Positions 8,943 to 17,542 of a stretch of DNA of 64,000 nt are shown here, piece by piece. The translations under genes were made by a program, and so were the position numbers. The stretch is from Desulfopila_A sp964446655 (lineage in GTDB: Bacteria; Desulfobacterota; Desulfobulbia; Desulfobulbales; Desulfocapsaceae): assembly GCA_964446655.1 (NCBI GenBank), contig CAYUPL010000007.1, positions 1 through 64,000 on the forward strand. Direction: 5' to 3'. Every line of letters begins with the position of its first letter. Position 1 is the stretch's first letter. The notes beneath the pieces were generated by a model. That model was not told where the DNA came from. It searched no databases and saw only the letters and a program-made list of their open reading frames with translations.

Positions 8943-9290
8943 CATACTGCTGAAATAAGCTGGAAGACTTTTGAGAAAGCCTGGCAAGAGGGACGCGATC
9001 CCATATTACGTGAAGCACCAGGCCTTGTAGTCCTGCACGCCCCGGCCCAGTATCCTTCTGCGTTGGTCGACAGTGTTATAGCCGCCACAACCTTTGAGCT
9101 GGTGGCCGCCACCATGAAGCTCGGCACCTGCTGGGCCGGTTATTTCATGGGTGCCGCCAAATACTGGGAACCGCTGCGTCGCAGCCTCAACCTTCCTGAG
9201 GGTCATATCCTGACCGCAGCACTCATGCTGGGCCATCCGAAATATATCTACTCAGGGCTCCCTCAACGTAACAAGCCTGTAATCACATAG
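8943..9290 (+). pseudogene. C-terminal remnant of a nitroreductase-family gene
   Basis: About 115 codons match the C-terminal third of the ferredoxin-linked nitroreductase family: FEKAWQEGRDPILREAPGLV, then LGTCWAGYFMGAA, and LPEGHILTAALMLGHPKYIY near the end. The FMN-binding N-terminal half is missing; homology begins roughly 30 bases from the start codon of the divergent kinase gene, and upstream codons in this frame are simply the reverse complement of that kinase. No ribosome site or start fits. The kinase and its leader appear to have replaced the 5' part of an older gene. A complete, unrelated-looking nitroreductase is encoded near 30 kb. Confidence 0.7.
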
Positions 9291-9403
9291 AGATAAGTGC
9301 ATACATTACGACAAAATCATTTCCTTATCATACATATTTACAAACTACAGAGAACCGGCAAGTTAGAACTCATCAACTCTCTGTGTTAAAACTGCAGCTC
9401 AGG

Positions 9404-10735
9404 CTAAAATCCATAAAAGCCCGGAAAGGCAACTATAGAAATTAGCACAGCAACCTGGATCACAATAAAAGGCAAAACCCCTCGATAGATGTCAACCGTT
9501 CGTACTTCCGGTGGTGACACTCCTTTGAGATAGAAGAGAGAAAAACCGAAAGGTGGCGTGAGAAAGGAAGTCTGCAGATTCATGGCGATCAGGATGGCAA
9601 ACCAGAGCGGGTTGAGGCCGATGATGTCGGCGATGGGCAGAAGAATGGGCACGACAATATAAGAAATCTCTATAAAATCAATAAAAAAGCCAAGCAACAT
9701 AATAGCAACCATGGACAGGATAAGAAAAGCCCATTTTTCCCCAGGAAGGCTTGTGAGAAAATCTTCGACGATATAGTCGGCGCCGCTGTAGACAAAGACC
9801 ATGGAAAAGGCGGTGGCGCCGATGAGAATGGCGAAAACCATGGCGGTAATTTTAACCGTCTCGTGCAGGGAATCCATGATGATCTGCAGGCTCAGTTTCC
9901 GATACATGGCGGCAAGAACCATTGCTCCGACCGCTCCTACGGAAGCGGACTCCGTCGGAGTAGCAATACCCTGGAAAATCGAACCCAACACCAGAACAAT
10001 AAGCGTAAGAGGAGGAATTATGGCAAGAAGGGCCTTGCTGATATTCTGTGCACGAGTGAAGGACAGATCTTCCTTGATCGGCGGAGCCACATCCTTTTTC
10101 AGAAAGGCCACGACAAGAATATAGATGATATACAGTCCCACCAGTATCAAGCCGGGCATCAATGCCGCCTTGAAAAGATCTCCAACCGGCTGCTGAAAAA
10201 CGTCACCCAGGATGATCAGAACGATGGATGGCGGAATAATCTGGCCCAATGTTCCGGAAGCGCAGATTGTTCCGGTGGCGAGCCGCTTGGAATAGCCGTA
10301 TTTGAGCATAACCGGCAAAGAAATGACCCCCATGGCCACCACCGATGCACCAACTACGCCGGTTGAGGCCGCCAGCAAGGTTCCGACCAGAACCGTACTC
10401 ACCGCCACGCCACCGCGAATCTTACCGAACAACGTGCCCATAGCCTCTAGGAGACGTTCAGCCAGGTCTGATTTCTGCAGGATGATACCCATATAGATGA
10501 AAAGGGGAATTGCCATGAGAATGGTATTGTTCATGATGCCGTAGATCCGAAAAGGCATCATGGAAAACATCAGAAAAAATTCCTCGTAGATATCCACCAG
10601 AGAGAAGTCGGGCAGCAGTTCGATCAACGCCGCGGCAGCTCCAAAGAAAATAGAAACGGAACCAAAGGTAAAGGCCACCGGATAGCCGATGGTCAGCATG
10701 ACAAGAGCGGCGAAAAACATGACGATACCAATCAT
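9404..10735 (-). CDS. dctM: TRAP transporter large permease (DctM)
   Basis: 443 residues and about a dozen hydrophobic segments, the usual size for the DctM large subunit that carries the sodium-coupled translocation path. Familiar blocks include GYPVAFTFGSV at the start, GASVVAMGVISLPVMLKYGY near residue 130, the ICASGTLGQIIPPSIVLIILG segment around 155-175, and LQTSFLTPPFGFSLFYLKG near the end. Its ATG overlaps the dctQ stop by four bases (ATGA), so translation is coupled. With DctQ and the DctP binding protein upstream it forms a complete tripartite importer for an organic acid. Confidence 0.95.
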   Translation of the reverse strand: MIGIVMFFAALVMLTIGYPVAFTFGSVSIFFGAAAALIELLPDFSLVDIYEEFFLMFSMMPFRIYGIMNNTILMAIPLFIYMGIILQKSDLAERLLEAMGTLFGKIRGGVAVSTVLVGTLLAASTGVVGASVVAMGVISLPVMLKYGYSKRLATGTICASGTLGQIIPPSIVLIILGDVFQQPVGDLFKAALMPGLILVGLYIIYILVVAFLKKDVAPPIKEDLSFTRAQNISKALLAIIPPLTLIVLVLGSIFQGIATPTESASVGAVGAMVLAAMYRKLSLQIIMDSLHETVKITAMVFAILIGATAFSMVFVYSGADYIVEDFLTSLPGEKWAFLILSMVAIMLLGFFIDFIEISYIVVPILLPIADIIGLNPLWFAILIAMNLQTSFLTPPFGFSLFYLKGVSPPEVRTVDIYRGVLPFIVIQVAVLISIVAFPGFYGF

Positions 10736-11253
10736 TGGGCGCCTCCCTCTTTTGCCGCACCTCGATATAAGTTGATATTTTTAACCACATATCCTATGGC
10801 GCTGAATATCAGAAAGATGAATGAAAATGGAATCATTGCTTTGATAATCCAGCGGTGCGTCAAACCTCCAGGGTCTTCCGATATTTCATTGATGGTAAAA
10901 GAATCCATGACAAAACCGATGGAACCCGTTGCAATAAGCAGCGCCAGGGGAAGAAGGAAAAAAATGGTGCCGATAATGTTAATGACAGCCTTTCGGCGTG
11001 TGCTGAATTTTTCATAGAGAAAATCAACCCGTACATGTCCCTCGTCCTTGAGAGCCACCGAGACACCAAAAAGGATGATGACGGAAAAAAAATGCCACTC
11101 CATCTCCTGCATGCCGACGGAACTGTTTCTGAAAAAATACCGCATGACCACATCATAAAAGACGTTGAAAATCATGAGCAACAGCAGGATTGAAGTAATC
11201 TTGGCGACAATTCCTACCACAACATCGAAAAGCGATTCTATTTTAACCAGCAT
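10732..11253 (-). CDS. dctQ: TRAP transporter small permease (DctQ)
   Basis: 173 residues with four membrane segments, the standard DctQ size and topology; the subunit bridges the binding protein and DctM. The stretch YDVVMRYFFRNSSVGMQEME matches the conserved first loop of the family (R-Y plus W/M-x-E-E). I start at ATG 11253 after AGGGGA; an ATG six codons upstream is possible. It sits 155 bases downstream of dctP, with a stem-loop between the two that probably lowers permease expression relative to the binding protein. Confidence 0.92.
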   Translation of the reverse strand: MLVKIESLFDVVVGIVAKITSILLLLMIFNVFYDVVMRYFFRNSSVGMQEMEWHFFSVIILFGVSVALKDEGHVRVDFLYEKFSTRRKAVINIIGTIFFLLPLALLIATGSIGFVMDSFTINEISEDPGGLTHRWIIKAMIPFSFIFLIFSAIGYVVKNINLYRGAAKEGGAQ

Positions 11254-11349
11254 TGTTTCCCCTGTAGTCACACCTTACCGGATACTTACCTGCAGAAAAG
11301 AACATAACTCATTGCTATACCCAAAAAACGCGTACTGATCAAATGGAAA

Positions 11350-11377
11350 AACCGCCTGCTCTTGTGAACAGACGGTT
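11350..11377 (-). terminator. Stem-loop between dctP and dctQ (partial terminator)
   Basis: Read on the minus strand, AACCGTCTG and CAGGCGGTT pair over nine bases (one G-U) around a ten-base loop and are followed by a short T run. It sits just after the dctP stop, where it could stop some transcripts or protect the 3' end of dctP RNA. Confidence 0.6.
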
Positions 11378-11408
11378 CTCTTGTTCCATTAAAAACCTCC
11401 AACCAGGC

Positions 11409-12479
11409 CTACTCTACCATTTCAGATGTCTGAACATAATAGTATTCCGAAATTTTGGTCCACTCCCGAGCCTTGGTCATATAGGCTTTCTGCGACTCAT
11501 AGACCGTTTTAAACTCTTCGTTTTCCGCTGCATAGGCATCCATCACTTCATCATTGGCCTTTTTCATGGCCTTGAGAACAGGTTCCGGAAAGGTCTTGAC
11601 CTTGATGTCGGGAAAATCCGTTTTCATTTCCGCCCAGGCTTTGGCACTGGCATCAAAATTCTCGTTAAACATATCGGCGCTGGCAGTCTGCATGGCAATC
11701 TTGAGAATAGCCTGATACTCTGGGGGCAGTTTATCATAGGCCCGCTGATTGATCAGATACTGCAGCTCTGTTGCCGGCTCATGCCAACCGGTATAATAGT
11801 ATGGAGCAATCTTGTGAAAACCCATCTTGATATCCATGCCCGGCCCCACCCATTCCAGAGCATCGATGGTGCCACGATCAAGGGAGGTGTAGAGCTCACC
11901 GGCCGGAATATTGGTGACGTTGACGCCTAGTTTGGCAAAAACCTCACCGGCAAGACCGGGAATCCTCATTTTCAGGCCTTTGAGATCTTCAAGCGAGTTG
12001 ATTTCTTTTCTGAACCATCCTCCCATCTGCACACCGGTGTTGCCGCCGGGAAAGGAGAGCACATCAAATTTCTCGTAATTTTTCCGCATAAGCTCCATGC
12101 CGCCGCCATAATAAAACCAGGCATTCTGCTCGGCAGCATTCATGCCGAAGGGAGCCGTGGTGAAAAATACGGTGGTGATATCCTTTCCTTTCCAGTAGTA
12201 GGAAGCACTGTGTCCCATTTCATACTGGCCACCCTTTACCATGTCCAGAACGCCGAGGGCCGCCTTATGCTTTTCCTTACCGTCAACTCTGATGACGAAT
12301 TTGCCCCCGGTCATATCACTGACCGACTGAGCAAAACGCTCAACTGAGGAGGCGAAGGGCGTCAAGGTGCTGGGCCAGGTCATGGCCAGTTTCCATCGAA
12401 CCGATTCTTGTGCAAGTGCCGGACTTGCCAGCATCATCATTGCACCGCACAGTAATGAAACATTTCGTAAAAATTTCAT
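11409..12479 (-). CDS. dctP: TRAP transporter substrate-binding protein (DctP/TakP-like)
   Basis: 356 residues with a signal peptide (cleavage after SPALA, before QESVRW). The mature start RWKLAMTWPSTLTPF and the later LKGLKMRIPGLAGEVFAKLG and ALEWVGPGMDIKMGFHKIA blocks match the DctP branch that includes the 2-oxoacid binder TakP and the so-called mannitol/chloroaromatic group. The conserved Arg of MRIPG normally pairs with the ligand carboxylate, so an alpha-keto or hydroxy acid is a likely substrate. First gene of the transporter operon, downstream of a FadR-type regulator on the same strand with a 261-base gap that holds its promoter region but no clear operator. Confidence 0.93.
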   Translation of the reverse strand: MKFLRNVSLLCGAMMMLASPALAQESVRWKLAMTWPSTLTPFASSVERFAQSVSDMTGGKFVIRVDGKEKHKAALGVLDMVKGGQYEMGHSASYYWKGKDITTVFFTTAPFGMNAAEQNAWFYYGGGMELMRKNYEKFDVLSFPGGNTGVQMGGWFRKEINSLEDLKGLKMRIPGLAGEVFAKLGVNVTNIPAGELYTSLDRGTIDALEWVGPGMDIKMGFHKIAPYYYTGWHEPATELQYLINQRAYDKLPPEYQAILKIAMQTASADMFNENFDASAKAWAEMKTDFPDIKVKTFPEPVLKAMKKANDEVMDAYAAENEEFKTVYESQKAYMTKAREWTKISEYYYVQTSEMVE

Positions 12480-12740
12480 TCTACCCTCCCTTGTTTTGAA
12501 TTTTCACAGCTGAGACCGGCACATAACCGGCGTGTTGATGAAAACCAGAGATATTCGGACACTCGCCCAAAACATTAGTTATTCTTAATATGTATTTCAG
12601 GAGAAGTAAAGCAAAGGCTGATAATTTTTCCCGCTTCCCTCAACCACGAAACCCTGACACACTTTCGCAACACTTCAGGGTTGCATCGCTTCGAGGGATG
12701 GCTCACAGACGGCAACTCATCCGTCATCAAAATCAACAGG

Positions 12741-13454
12741 TTATTCAGAGCCGTGGTGCTTACGAAAATATGCCTGCACATAATTGATATGCTTCCGCAT
12801 CAACTCACCAGCCTCTTTCGACCTCCTGGTTCGGATCATCTCGTAAACAGCCTTATGATGATCCAGCACATTCTCATGCTCACCCTGCCGCTGATACATA
12901 TGCGTCAGATTTTTTCTGATACCGATAAAAAGAAAATCATAAAAATTGCGCATCAGATGGATAAGTACCGGATTCTTGGTGGCGAATGTGATTGCCATAT
13001 GAAAGGCGGCATCAGCACCGGTACTGATATGTCCGACACTGCGCATATCTTCCTCCATCTCAACCAAGCTTTTCTCAATGGCAAACAGGTCCTTCTCGGT
13101 GGCCCGCCGGGCGGCGAGTTCGGCAGCGTTGGTTTCGAGGCCAAGACGAACCTCCAAAAGATCAGCCAGAGTGGCTTCTTCTATGGCCATGGCGTCTGCC
13201 AACGGATTTCCCCTTCTGTTTTCCGGAGATGCCACGAAGGTTCCCTGTCCCTGACGATGTTCCAGCAACCCCATGGTAACCAGTTTGTTAATGGCATTTC
13301 TGACGGATGTCCGGCTTACCTGCATGGAAGCGGCCAGATTGCGCTCCGGTGTTATCTGCTCGCCCGGCTTAAACACACCTTTATAGATAAGCTCACGGAT
13401 CTGCTCAAAAACCTGATCCGATATTCTTTTGGGTTTTATTGGTTTTAATTCCAT
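12741..13454 (-). CDS. FadR-subfamily GntR regulator
   Basis: 237 residues. An N-terminal winged helix (about 10-75; PERNLAASMQVSRTSVRNAI is the recognition region) is followed by an all-helical FCD ligand domain with the metal-site pattern of an Asp/Glu plus His residues (VRLGLE, FHMAI, DHHKAVYEMI). Members often respond to carboxylates such as lactate, pyruvate or hexuronates. Placed directly upstream of the TRAP genes on the same strand, it is the natural candidate regulator of that transporter. The next intergenic region contains two copies of TTGGTACTACC, which fits the FadR-type TGGTNNNACCA operator. Confidence 0.92.
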   Translation of the reverse strand: MELKPIKPKRISDQVFEQIRELIYKGVFKPGEQITPERNLAASMQVSRTSVRNAINKLVTMGLLEHRQGQGTFVASPENRRGNPLADAMAIEEATLADLLEVRLGLETNAAELAARRATEKDLFAIEKSLVEMEEDMRSVGHISTGADAAFHMAITFATKNPVLIHLMRNFYDFLFIGIRKNLTHMYQRQGEHENVLDHHKAVYEMIRTRRSKEAGELMRKHINYVQAYFRKHHGSE

Positions 13455-13760
13455 ATCCGCTCACGCAGCATAAGTAGTTTATGAAGTATATTTAGAGAGG
13501 GAAACAGCATGGTGCAGCTCTTTTCCCGCTTTTTTCTTTGGATGTTTTCAGCCTGTCACTCTTGCAGCAGAGTGGACCAGCTATTCTACCACTTTTACAC
13601 TATTTCGTTCAGACAGGGCATCGAGGAAGAGTAAATGTTTAATGTATTTATTTTAAGGGGTTAAGTCAAAACAACGTTTTTGTTCGCAACAGCACACGGG
13701 CAAACCGGCAAGACAACGCTCTCCCTGAAGCAGAAAAAATATTGCCAAGATGTTGCCAAT

Positions 13761-13775
13761 ATTGGTACTACCACT
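13761..13775. promoter_or_regulatory. FadR-type operator, distal copy
   Basis: ATTGGTACTACCACT, differing from the perfect palindrome at 13907 only near its right end. It lies 146 bases from that copy, a spacing that would allow DNA looping by a dimeric regulator. Confidence 0.55.
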
Positions 13776-13879
13776 AAAGGATTTCCTGATCTCTACCACA
13801 ACAGGACAGCCAGGCGAATCGCAGTCCGAGTTCCACAATCCTTATGTAGCAAAGTTTTTCTGTTCAGGCAAGTTTTTCC

Positions 13880-13908
13880 TTGACTTTGTTGCCAAAATAG
13901 TAAAGTAT
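13880..13908 (+). promoter_or_regulatory. Forward sigma-70 promoter overlapped by operator
   Basis: TTGACT, 17 bases, then AAGTAT. The operator palindrome begins inside the -10 box and covers the expected start point near 13915, the classic arrangement for repression. The -35 start to operator core distance is 28 bases, identical to the promoter ahead of the betaine operon at 56.6 kb. Confidence 0.55.
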
Positions 13909-13921
13909 TGGTACTACCAAT
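13907..13921. promoter_or_regulatory. FadR-type operator, perfect 15-bp palindrome
   Basis: ATTGGTACTACCAAT reads the same on both strands around a central C and fits the TGGTNNNACCA pattern recognised by FadR-family GntR proteins such as PdhR and LldR. The regulator encoded at 12741-13454 is the nearest candidate; the one at 56818 is another. Confidence 0.7.
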
Positions 13922-14001
13922 TACCATTGGTCTATCAAGAGAAGGTGGGCGGTAATTGAAACCAGAAGCGCTGGAGCGGTTTCCGTTCCAGCGCTTTTTT
14001 T
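13915..14001 (+). ncRNA. Candidate small RNA under FadR-type control
   Basis: A promoter with operator and a strong intrinsic terminator frame about 87 bases that carry no credible reading frame. The predicted transcript would be a short leader plus a terminator hairpin with an uninterrupted T tail, the form of many trans-acting small RNAs. The start point is inferred from the -10 box. An alternative is that it is the attenuated leader of the sigma-54 activator gene downstream. Confidence 0.35.
13966..14001 (+). terminator. Intrinsic terminator, forward strand
   Basis: AAGCGCTGGA pairs perfectly with TCCAGCGCTT over ten bases around an eleven-base loop, followed by seven T. The minus-strand reading lacks a T tail, so it acts on forward transcripts. 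Confidence 0.85.
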
Positions 14002-14173
14002 ATCATTTCTTTTTACTCATACAAGCCGGTTTCTCTCGTTACCACTCTCATCACCACACTCCTCAAAACCAGCACACCAGACACTGCCTTCCCTGCAGTC
14101 TCAAAAGGTCCTCACTTCTTTGTCCTGTGCCGCCAGGACAAGATTCTATTTGCAATTACCTCTTGAAATATCG

Positions 14174-14185
14174 TACAGTACTGTA
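14174..14185. promoter_or_regulatory. 12-bp palindrome upstream of sigma-54 activator
   Basis: TACAGTACTGTA is a perfect palindrome about 50 bases before the activator start codon and may be a regulator site, possibly for autoregulation. Function inferred from symmetry only. Confidence 0.4.
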
Positions 14186-14192
14186 TCATTTT

Positions 14193-14206
14193 TTCTACAT
14201 GTAGAA
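14193..14206. promoter_or_regulatory. 14-bp palindrome upstream of sigma-54 activator
   Basis: TTCTACATGTAGAA is a perfect palindrome flanked by T tracts, eight bases beyond the preceding one. Operator or short hairpin; not distinguishable here. Confidence 0.4.
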
Positions 14207-14236
14207 TTTTTAATACAGATATTCGGGAGACACCGC

Positions 14237-15643
14237 GTGACACACTCGAAAATACTAAAACCGCCCCCCCTCTCCAGCAAACAGCAGCTGGAAGTGCTTA
14301 AGCTTGTCTTCGATCACATCGACAACGGAGCACTGGTGGTCGATCCCGACGGATATATCACGCACTTCAATAAGCCCTACGGTGAGTTTCTGCAGTTGGA
14401 TCCGGCACTGCAGATCGGCAAACATGTTACTGATGTGGTGGAAAACTCAAGAATGCACATCGTTGCCCAGACAGGCATAGCGGAAATCAACGTCAGCCAC
14501 TCCATCCGTGGCCAGAAAATGCTGGTCCAGCGAATTCCTATTAAGGAAAACGGTAAGGTGATTGCTGTTTTCGGCCATGTGCTTTTCAAAAATATACAAG
14601 ATGTCGGAAAGTTAGCCCAGAAACTATCCGAACTGCAGTCCCAGGTGAAACGTTACCAGAAAGAGCTCAGCTCATTGCGAACCACTCGATACTCCTTTGA
14701 TAATATCATCGGGAAAAGTGCGCAAATAAAAGCCCTGATTACCGAAGCTCGTAAGGCTGCCGCCACCAGTCTGCCCATTTTATTATCGGGAGAGTCAGGC
14801 ACCGGCAAAGAACTTTTTGCCCAGTCAATCCACAACAGCAGTGCACGCCGCGCGGAAGCCTTCATCCGCCTGAACTGTGCCGCTATACCAAAGGACCTTC
14901 TCGAGTCGGAGCTGTTCGGATATGATCGCGGCGCCTTTACAGGTGCAAAATCAACCGGCAAGGCAGGAAAATTTGAGCTGGCGGACAAAGGCACCATTTT
15001 TCTCGATGAAATAGGCGATCTGCCTCTGCAAATGCAGCCCAAGCTGCTCCGTGTCCTCGAAGAGAAAGAGTTTGAACGCATCGGCGGAAACCAGGTTATC
15101 AAGGCCGATTTCAGGCTCATCTCGGCCAGCAACCAGAACCTGGCCGCCATGGTTGATCGGGGCGAATTTCGTGCGGACCTGTTCTACCGTCTCAACGTTG
15201 TTCCGCTCCATATTCCCCCTTTGCGAGAGCGAACGGTCGATATTCTCCCGCTGGCCAGACATCTTCTCGATACCGTCTCGGAAGAGGGGCAGCGTGGTGC
15301 AACCGATTTCAACAGAGAAGCAGAAACCATTTTACAAAACCATAGCTGGCCCGGCAACGTCCGAGAACTGAACAATGTCATTGAACGTATAATGGCAACC
15401 AGTGAAGATACTGTCGTAACACCGGCGGATCTGCCTTTCTATCTGCACCAGATCCACAACAACAGCCCGGGTGAGCAAAGTCTTCTCAAAGAAGTTGTCG
15501 CCAAAGCGGAAAAAACGGCCATTCACGATGCCTTGAAAATGACCGCCTACAACAAGGCTCAGGCTGCGGCCATCCTCGGCATCCACCGCACCCTGCTCTA
15601 TAAGAAAATGCAAAAATACGGCCTCGCTCTCAGTGCCGAATAG
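14237..15643 (+). CDS. Sigma-54-dependent activator, PAS-AAA-HTH
   Basis: 468 residues from a GTG start after GGGAG. Domains: PAS (about 15-125), a short coiled coil (130-160), the AAA+ sigma-54 interaction domain (170-405) with Walker A GESGTGKE, the sigma-54 contact loop GAFTGA, Walker B GTIFLDEIGDLP and arginine finger region, then a Fis-type helix-turn-helix (AQAAAILGIHRTLLYKKMQK). There is no receiver domain, so the PAS senses a small molecule or redox state directly. It converges, 15 bases apart, on the CoA-transferase gene, and two divergent sigma-54 promoters lie 1.7 kb further on; these are its likely targets. Confidence 0.93.
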   Translation: MTHSKILKPPPLSSKQQLEVLKLVFDHIDNGALVVDPDGYITHFNKPYGEFLQLDPALQIGKHVTDVVENSRMHIVAQTGIAEINVSHSIRGQKMLVQRIPIKENGKVIAVFGHVLFKNIQDVGKLAQKLSELQSQVKRYQKELSSLRTTRYSFDNIIGKSAQIKALITEARKAAATSLPILLSGESGTGKELFAQSIHNSSARRAEAFIRLNCAAIPKDLLESELFGYDRGAFTGAKSTGKAGKFELADKGTIFLDEIGDLPLQMQPKLLRVLEEKEFERIGGNQVIKADFRLISASNQNLAAMVDRGEFRADLFYRLNVVPLHIPPLRERTVDILPLARHLLDTVSEEGQRGATDFNREAETILQNHSWPGNVRELNNVIERIMATSEDTVVTPADLPFYLHQIHNNSPGEQSLLKEVVAKAEKTAIHDALKMTAYNKAQAAAILGIHRTLLYKKMQKYGLALSAE

Positions 15644-15658
15644 CAAGCAGCAGCACAT

Positions 15659-17266
15659 TCACTTTACTGCGGCACGCTCCGCCAACCCCATTGAGCCCGG
15701 CAGAAAGATCCTCAGATCCATCAACTCCGGCTCACCGTCCAGAACCGGTTCAAAATCCATCTGCTCGAGGATATCCTTCTGCAGATCGACTCCCGGGGCG
15801 ATTTCGGTAAGCACCATACCTTCCTCACGCAGCTCAAAAACACATCGCTCCGTGATATACAGTATTTTCTGGCCCTTTTTCAGGCCATAGGCTCCACTGT
15901 ACGTAATGTGCTCCACGACATCACCGACAAATTTTTTTGCTTTGCCTTCGCTGTCGATGCGGATTGAACCATCGCCGATGAGAACGTCGAGTCCACCGGC
16001 TGTGAACGTTCCCAGAAAAACAACTGTTTTGGCATTCTGAGAGATATTTATAAACCCGCCTGCCCCGGCAAGACGCGGGCCGAACTTGCTGACATTGACA
16101 TTGCCCTGATAATCGACCTGTGCCATGCCGAGAAAGGCAATATCAAGACCGCCGCCATCATAGAAATCGAACTGATACGGCTGATCGATCAGGGCTTCGG
16201 TGTTGGCGGCCGCGCCAAAGCTCAAGCCCCCCGCCGGCACCCCGCCGATGACACCCGGTTCGGCGGTGAGAACAATCTGCTCCAGCATATTTTCTTCATT
16301 CACTACGTTGGCGACGCCCTCGGGCATGCCAATACCCAGATTAACGATATCACCAGGACACAGCTCGAAGGCCGCCCTTCTGGCGATAATTTTACGGGCA
16401 CTAATCTCCATTGGAGGCAGAGAATCCATCGGCACTCGGATTTCGCCGCTGTAGGAAGGGTTATATTGTTCGCCAAAGGTCTGCCAGTGGTTTTCCGGCT
16501 TGGCAACAACAACATAATCAACAAAAATTCCAGGAATTTTCACATCACGACAATGCAGACTGCCCCGTTCCGCCAGCCTTTCCACCTGCACGATCACCTT
16601 CCCCCCGGAATTGCGTGTCGCCATGGCAATGGCAAGAACTTCCAGCGTGAGCGCCTCTTTCTCCATAGTGATATTACCATCGGCATCCGCAGTGGTACCG
16701 CGCAATACAGCCACATCGACTTTTCTGGTTTTATAGGCCAGATACTCTTCGCCGTCAAACTCCATCAGTTCCACAATATCTTCCGTTGTGACACTGTTAA
16801 TCTTGCCGCCGCCGTTTCTCGGGTCGACAAAGGTGCCAAGCCCGACGGCGCTGATGGTGCGAGGTTTTTTCGCCGCAATATCACGAAACATCGTGGAGAT
16901 GATGCCCTGGGGAAGATTATAGGCAATGATCTTATTGGCCACCGCAAGTTTTTGCAAGGCGGGTACCAGCCCCCAGTGACCACCGATGACGCGTCCCACC
17001 ATACCTTCATGACCAAGATGATTCAAACCGCGGGTTTTGCCGTCACCCTGGCCTGCGGCATACATCAGTGTGAGATTGCGCGGCTTGCCGGTCTCCAGAA
17101 AATGCTTTTCCATGGCAATGGCGATTTCCTCGGCAAAACCATTGCCGACAAAGCCTCCGGTGGCGACTGTGGAGCCGTCGCCGATGGATGCCACTGCCTC
17201 TGCAGCGGTAACCACTTTATTTTTACGTCGCAAACCACTTGAATCTCGTTGGGAGTATTTTTTCAT
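15659..17266 (-). CDS. Acyl-CoA:acetate/3-ketoacid CoA-transferase (YdiF type)
   Basis: 535 residues, a fused alpha-beta class I CoA-transferase of the YdiF/propionate CoA-transferase type. The N-terminal half has the glycine loop (VATGGFVGNGFAEEI), the C-terminal half the catalytic glutamate in VLTAEPGVIGG (near residue 338) and the following GGLSFGAA oxyanion segment. It moves CoA between acetyl-CoA and a short acid such as acetoacetate, propionate or butyrate. A minus-strand sigma-54 promoter lies about 120 bases upstream. Together with the divergent SDR and thiolase it could activate acetoacetate for cleavage to acetyl-CoA. Confidence 0.93.
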   Translation of the reverse strand: MKKYSQRDSSGLRRKNKVVTAAEAVASIGDGSTVATGGFVGNGFAEEIAIAMEKHFLETGKPRNLTLMYAAGQGDGKTRGLNHLGHEGMVGRVIGGHWGLVPALQKLAVANKIIAYNLPQGIISTMFRDIAAKKPRTISAVGLGTFVDPRNGGGKINSVTTEDIVELMEFDGEEYLAYKTRKVDVAVLRGTTADADGNITMEKEALTLEVLAIAMATRNSGGKVIVQVERLAERGSLHCRDVKIPGIFVDYVVVAKPENHWQTFGEQYNPSYSGEIRVPMDSLPPMEISARKIIARRAAFELCPGDIVNLGIGMPEGVANVVNEENMLEQIVLTAEPGVIGGVPAGGLSFGAAANTEALIDQPYQFDFYDGGGLDIAFLGMAQVDYQGNVNVSKFGPRLAGAGGFINISQNAKTVVFLGTFTAGGLDVLIGDGSIRIDSEGKAKKFVGDVVEHITYSGAYGLKKGQKILYITERCVFELREEGMVLTEIAPGVDLQKDILEQMDFEPVLDGEPELMDLRIFLPGSMGLAERAAVK

Positions 17267-17382
17267 TCATGCACCTTGTTCATCTGATTATTTGGTTTTT
17301 CTATCCGGTTTTGCTACTATCATTGCTGTGACCGATCTCTTCTTGCAGCGGTATTATATCGACCGATAAGCTCTTTTGCCAA

Positions 17383-17398
17383 TGCAAAGTCCGTGCCT
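17383..17398 (-). promoter_or_regulatory. Sigma-54 promoter for the CoA-transferase gene
   Basis: On the minus strand the sequence is AGGCACGGACTTTGCA, matching the consensus TGGCACG-N4-TTGCA at all key positions with the required 10-base GG-to-GC spacing. It directs transcription toward the CoA-transferase. Confidence 0.8.
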
Positions 17399-17433
17399 GG
17401 AAAAACGACAACGCACTCTGGTACATATACGGC

Positions 17434-17449
17434 TGGCGCAGTTATTGCA
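17434..17449 (+). promoter_or_regulatory. Sigma-54 promoter for the SDR-thiolase operon
   Basis: TGGCGCAGTTATTGCA keeps the invariant GG and GC at the correct spacing and only departs from consensus at one base of the -24 box. It faces the SDR gene and lies 36 bases from the oppositely directed promoter, so one bound activator could serve both. Confidence 0.8.
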
Positions 17450-17542
17450 AAAAGAGACCCAAAAGAAGAAGAAGGGATATCCTTGAGGATTCTAAACATT
17501 TTCCCAAACAACTTTCGCACACCCCGTAAAGGAGATTTTATT

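Larger units (their letters stand above)
13455..14236. other. 782-base intergenic region with operators, promoter and terminator
   Basis: No convincing protein gene in either direction. It contains two FadR-type operator copies, a promoter overlapping the second, a strong forward terminator 45 bases beyond, and two palindromes just before the sigma-54 activator. A CACTCT/AGAGTG inverted repeat at 13558-13575 and a T-rich tract lie in the leader of the GntR gene; I assign them no function. Confidence 0.7.
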
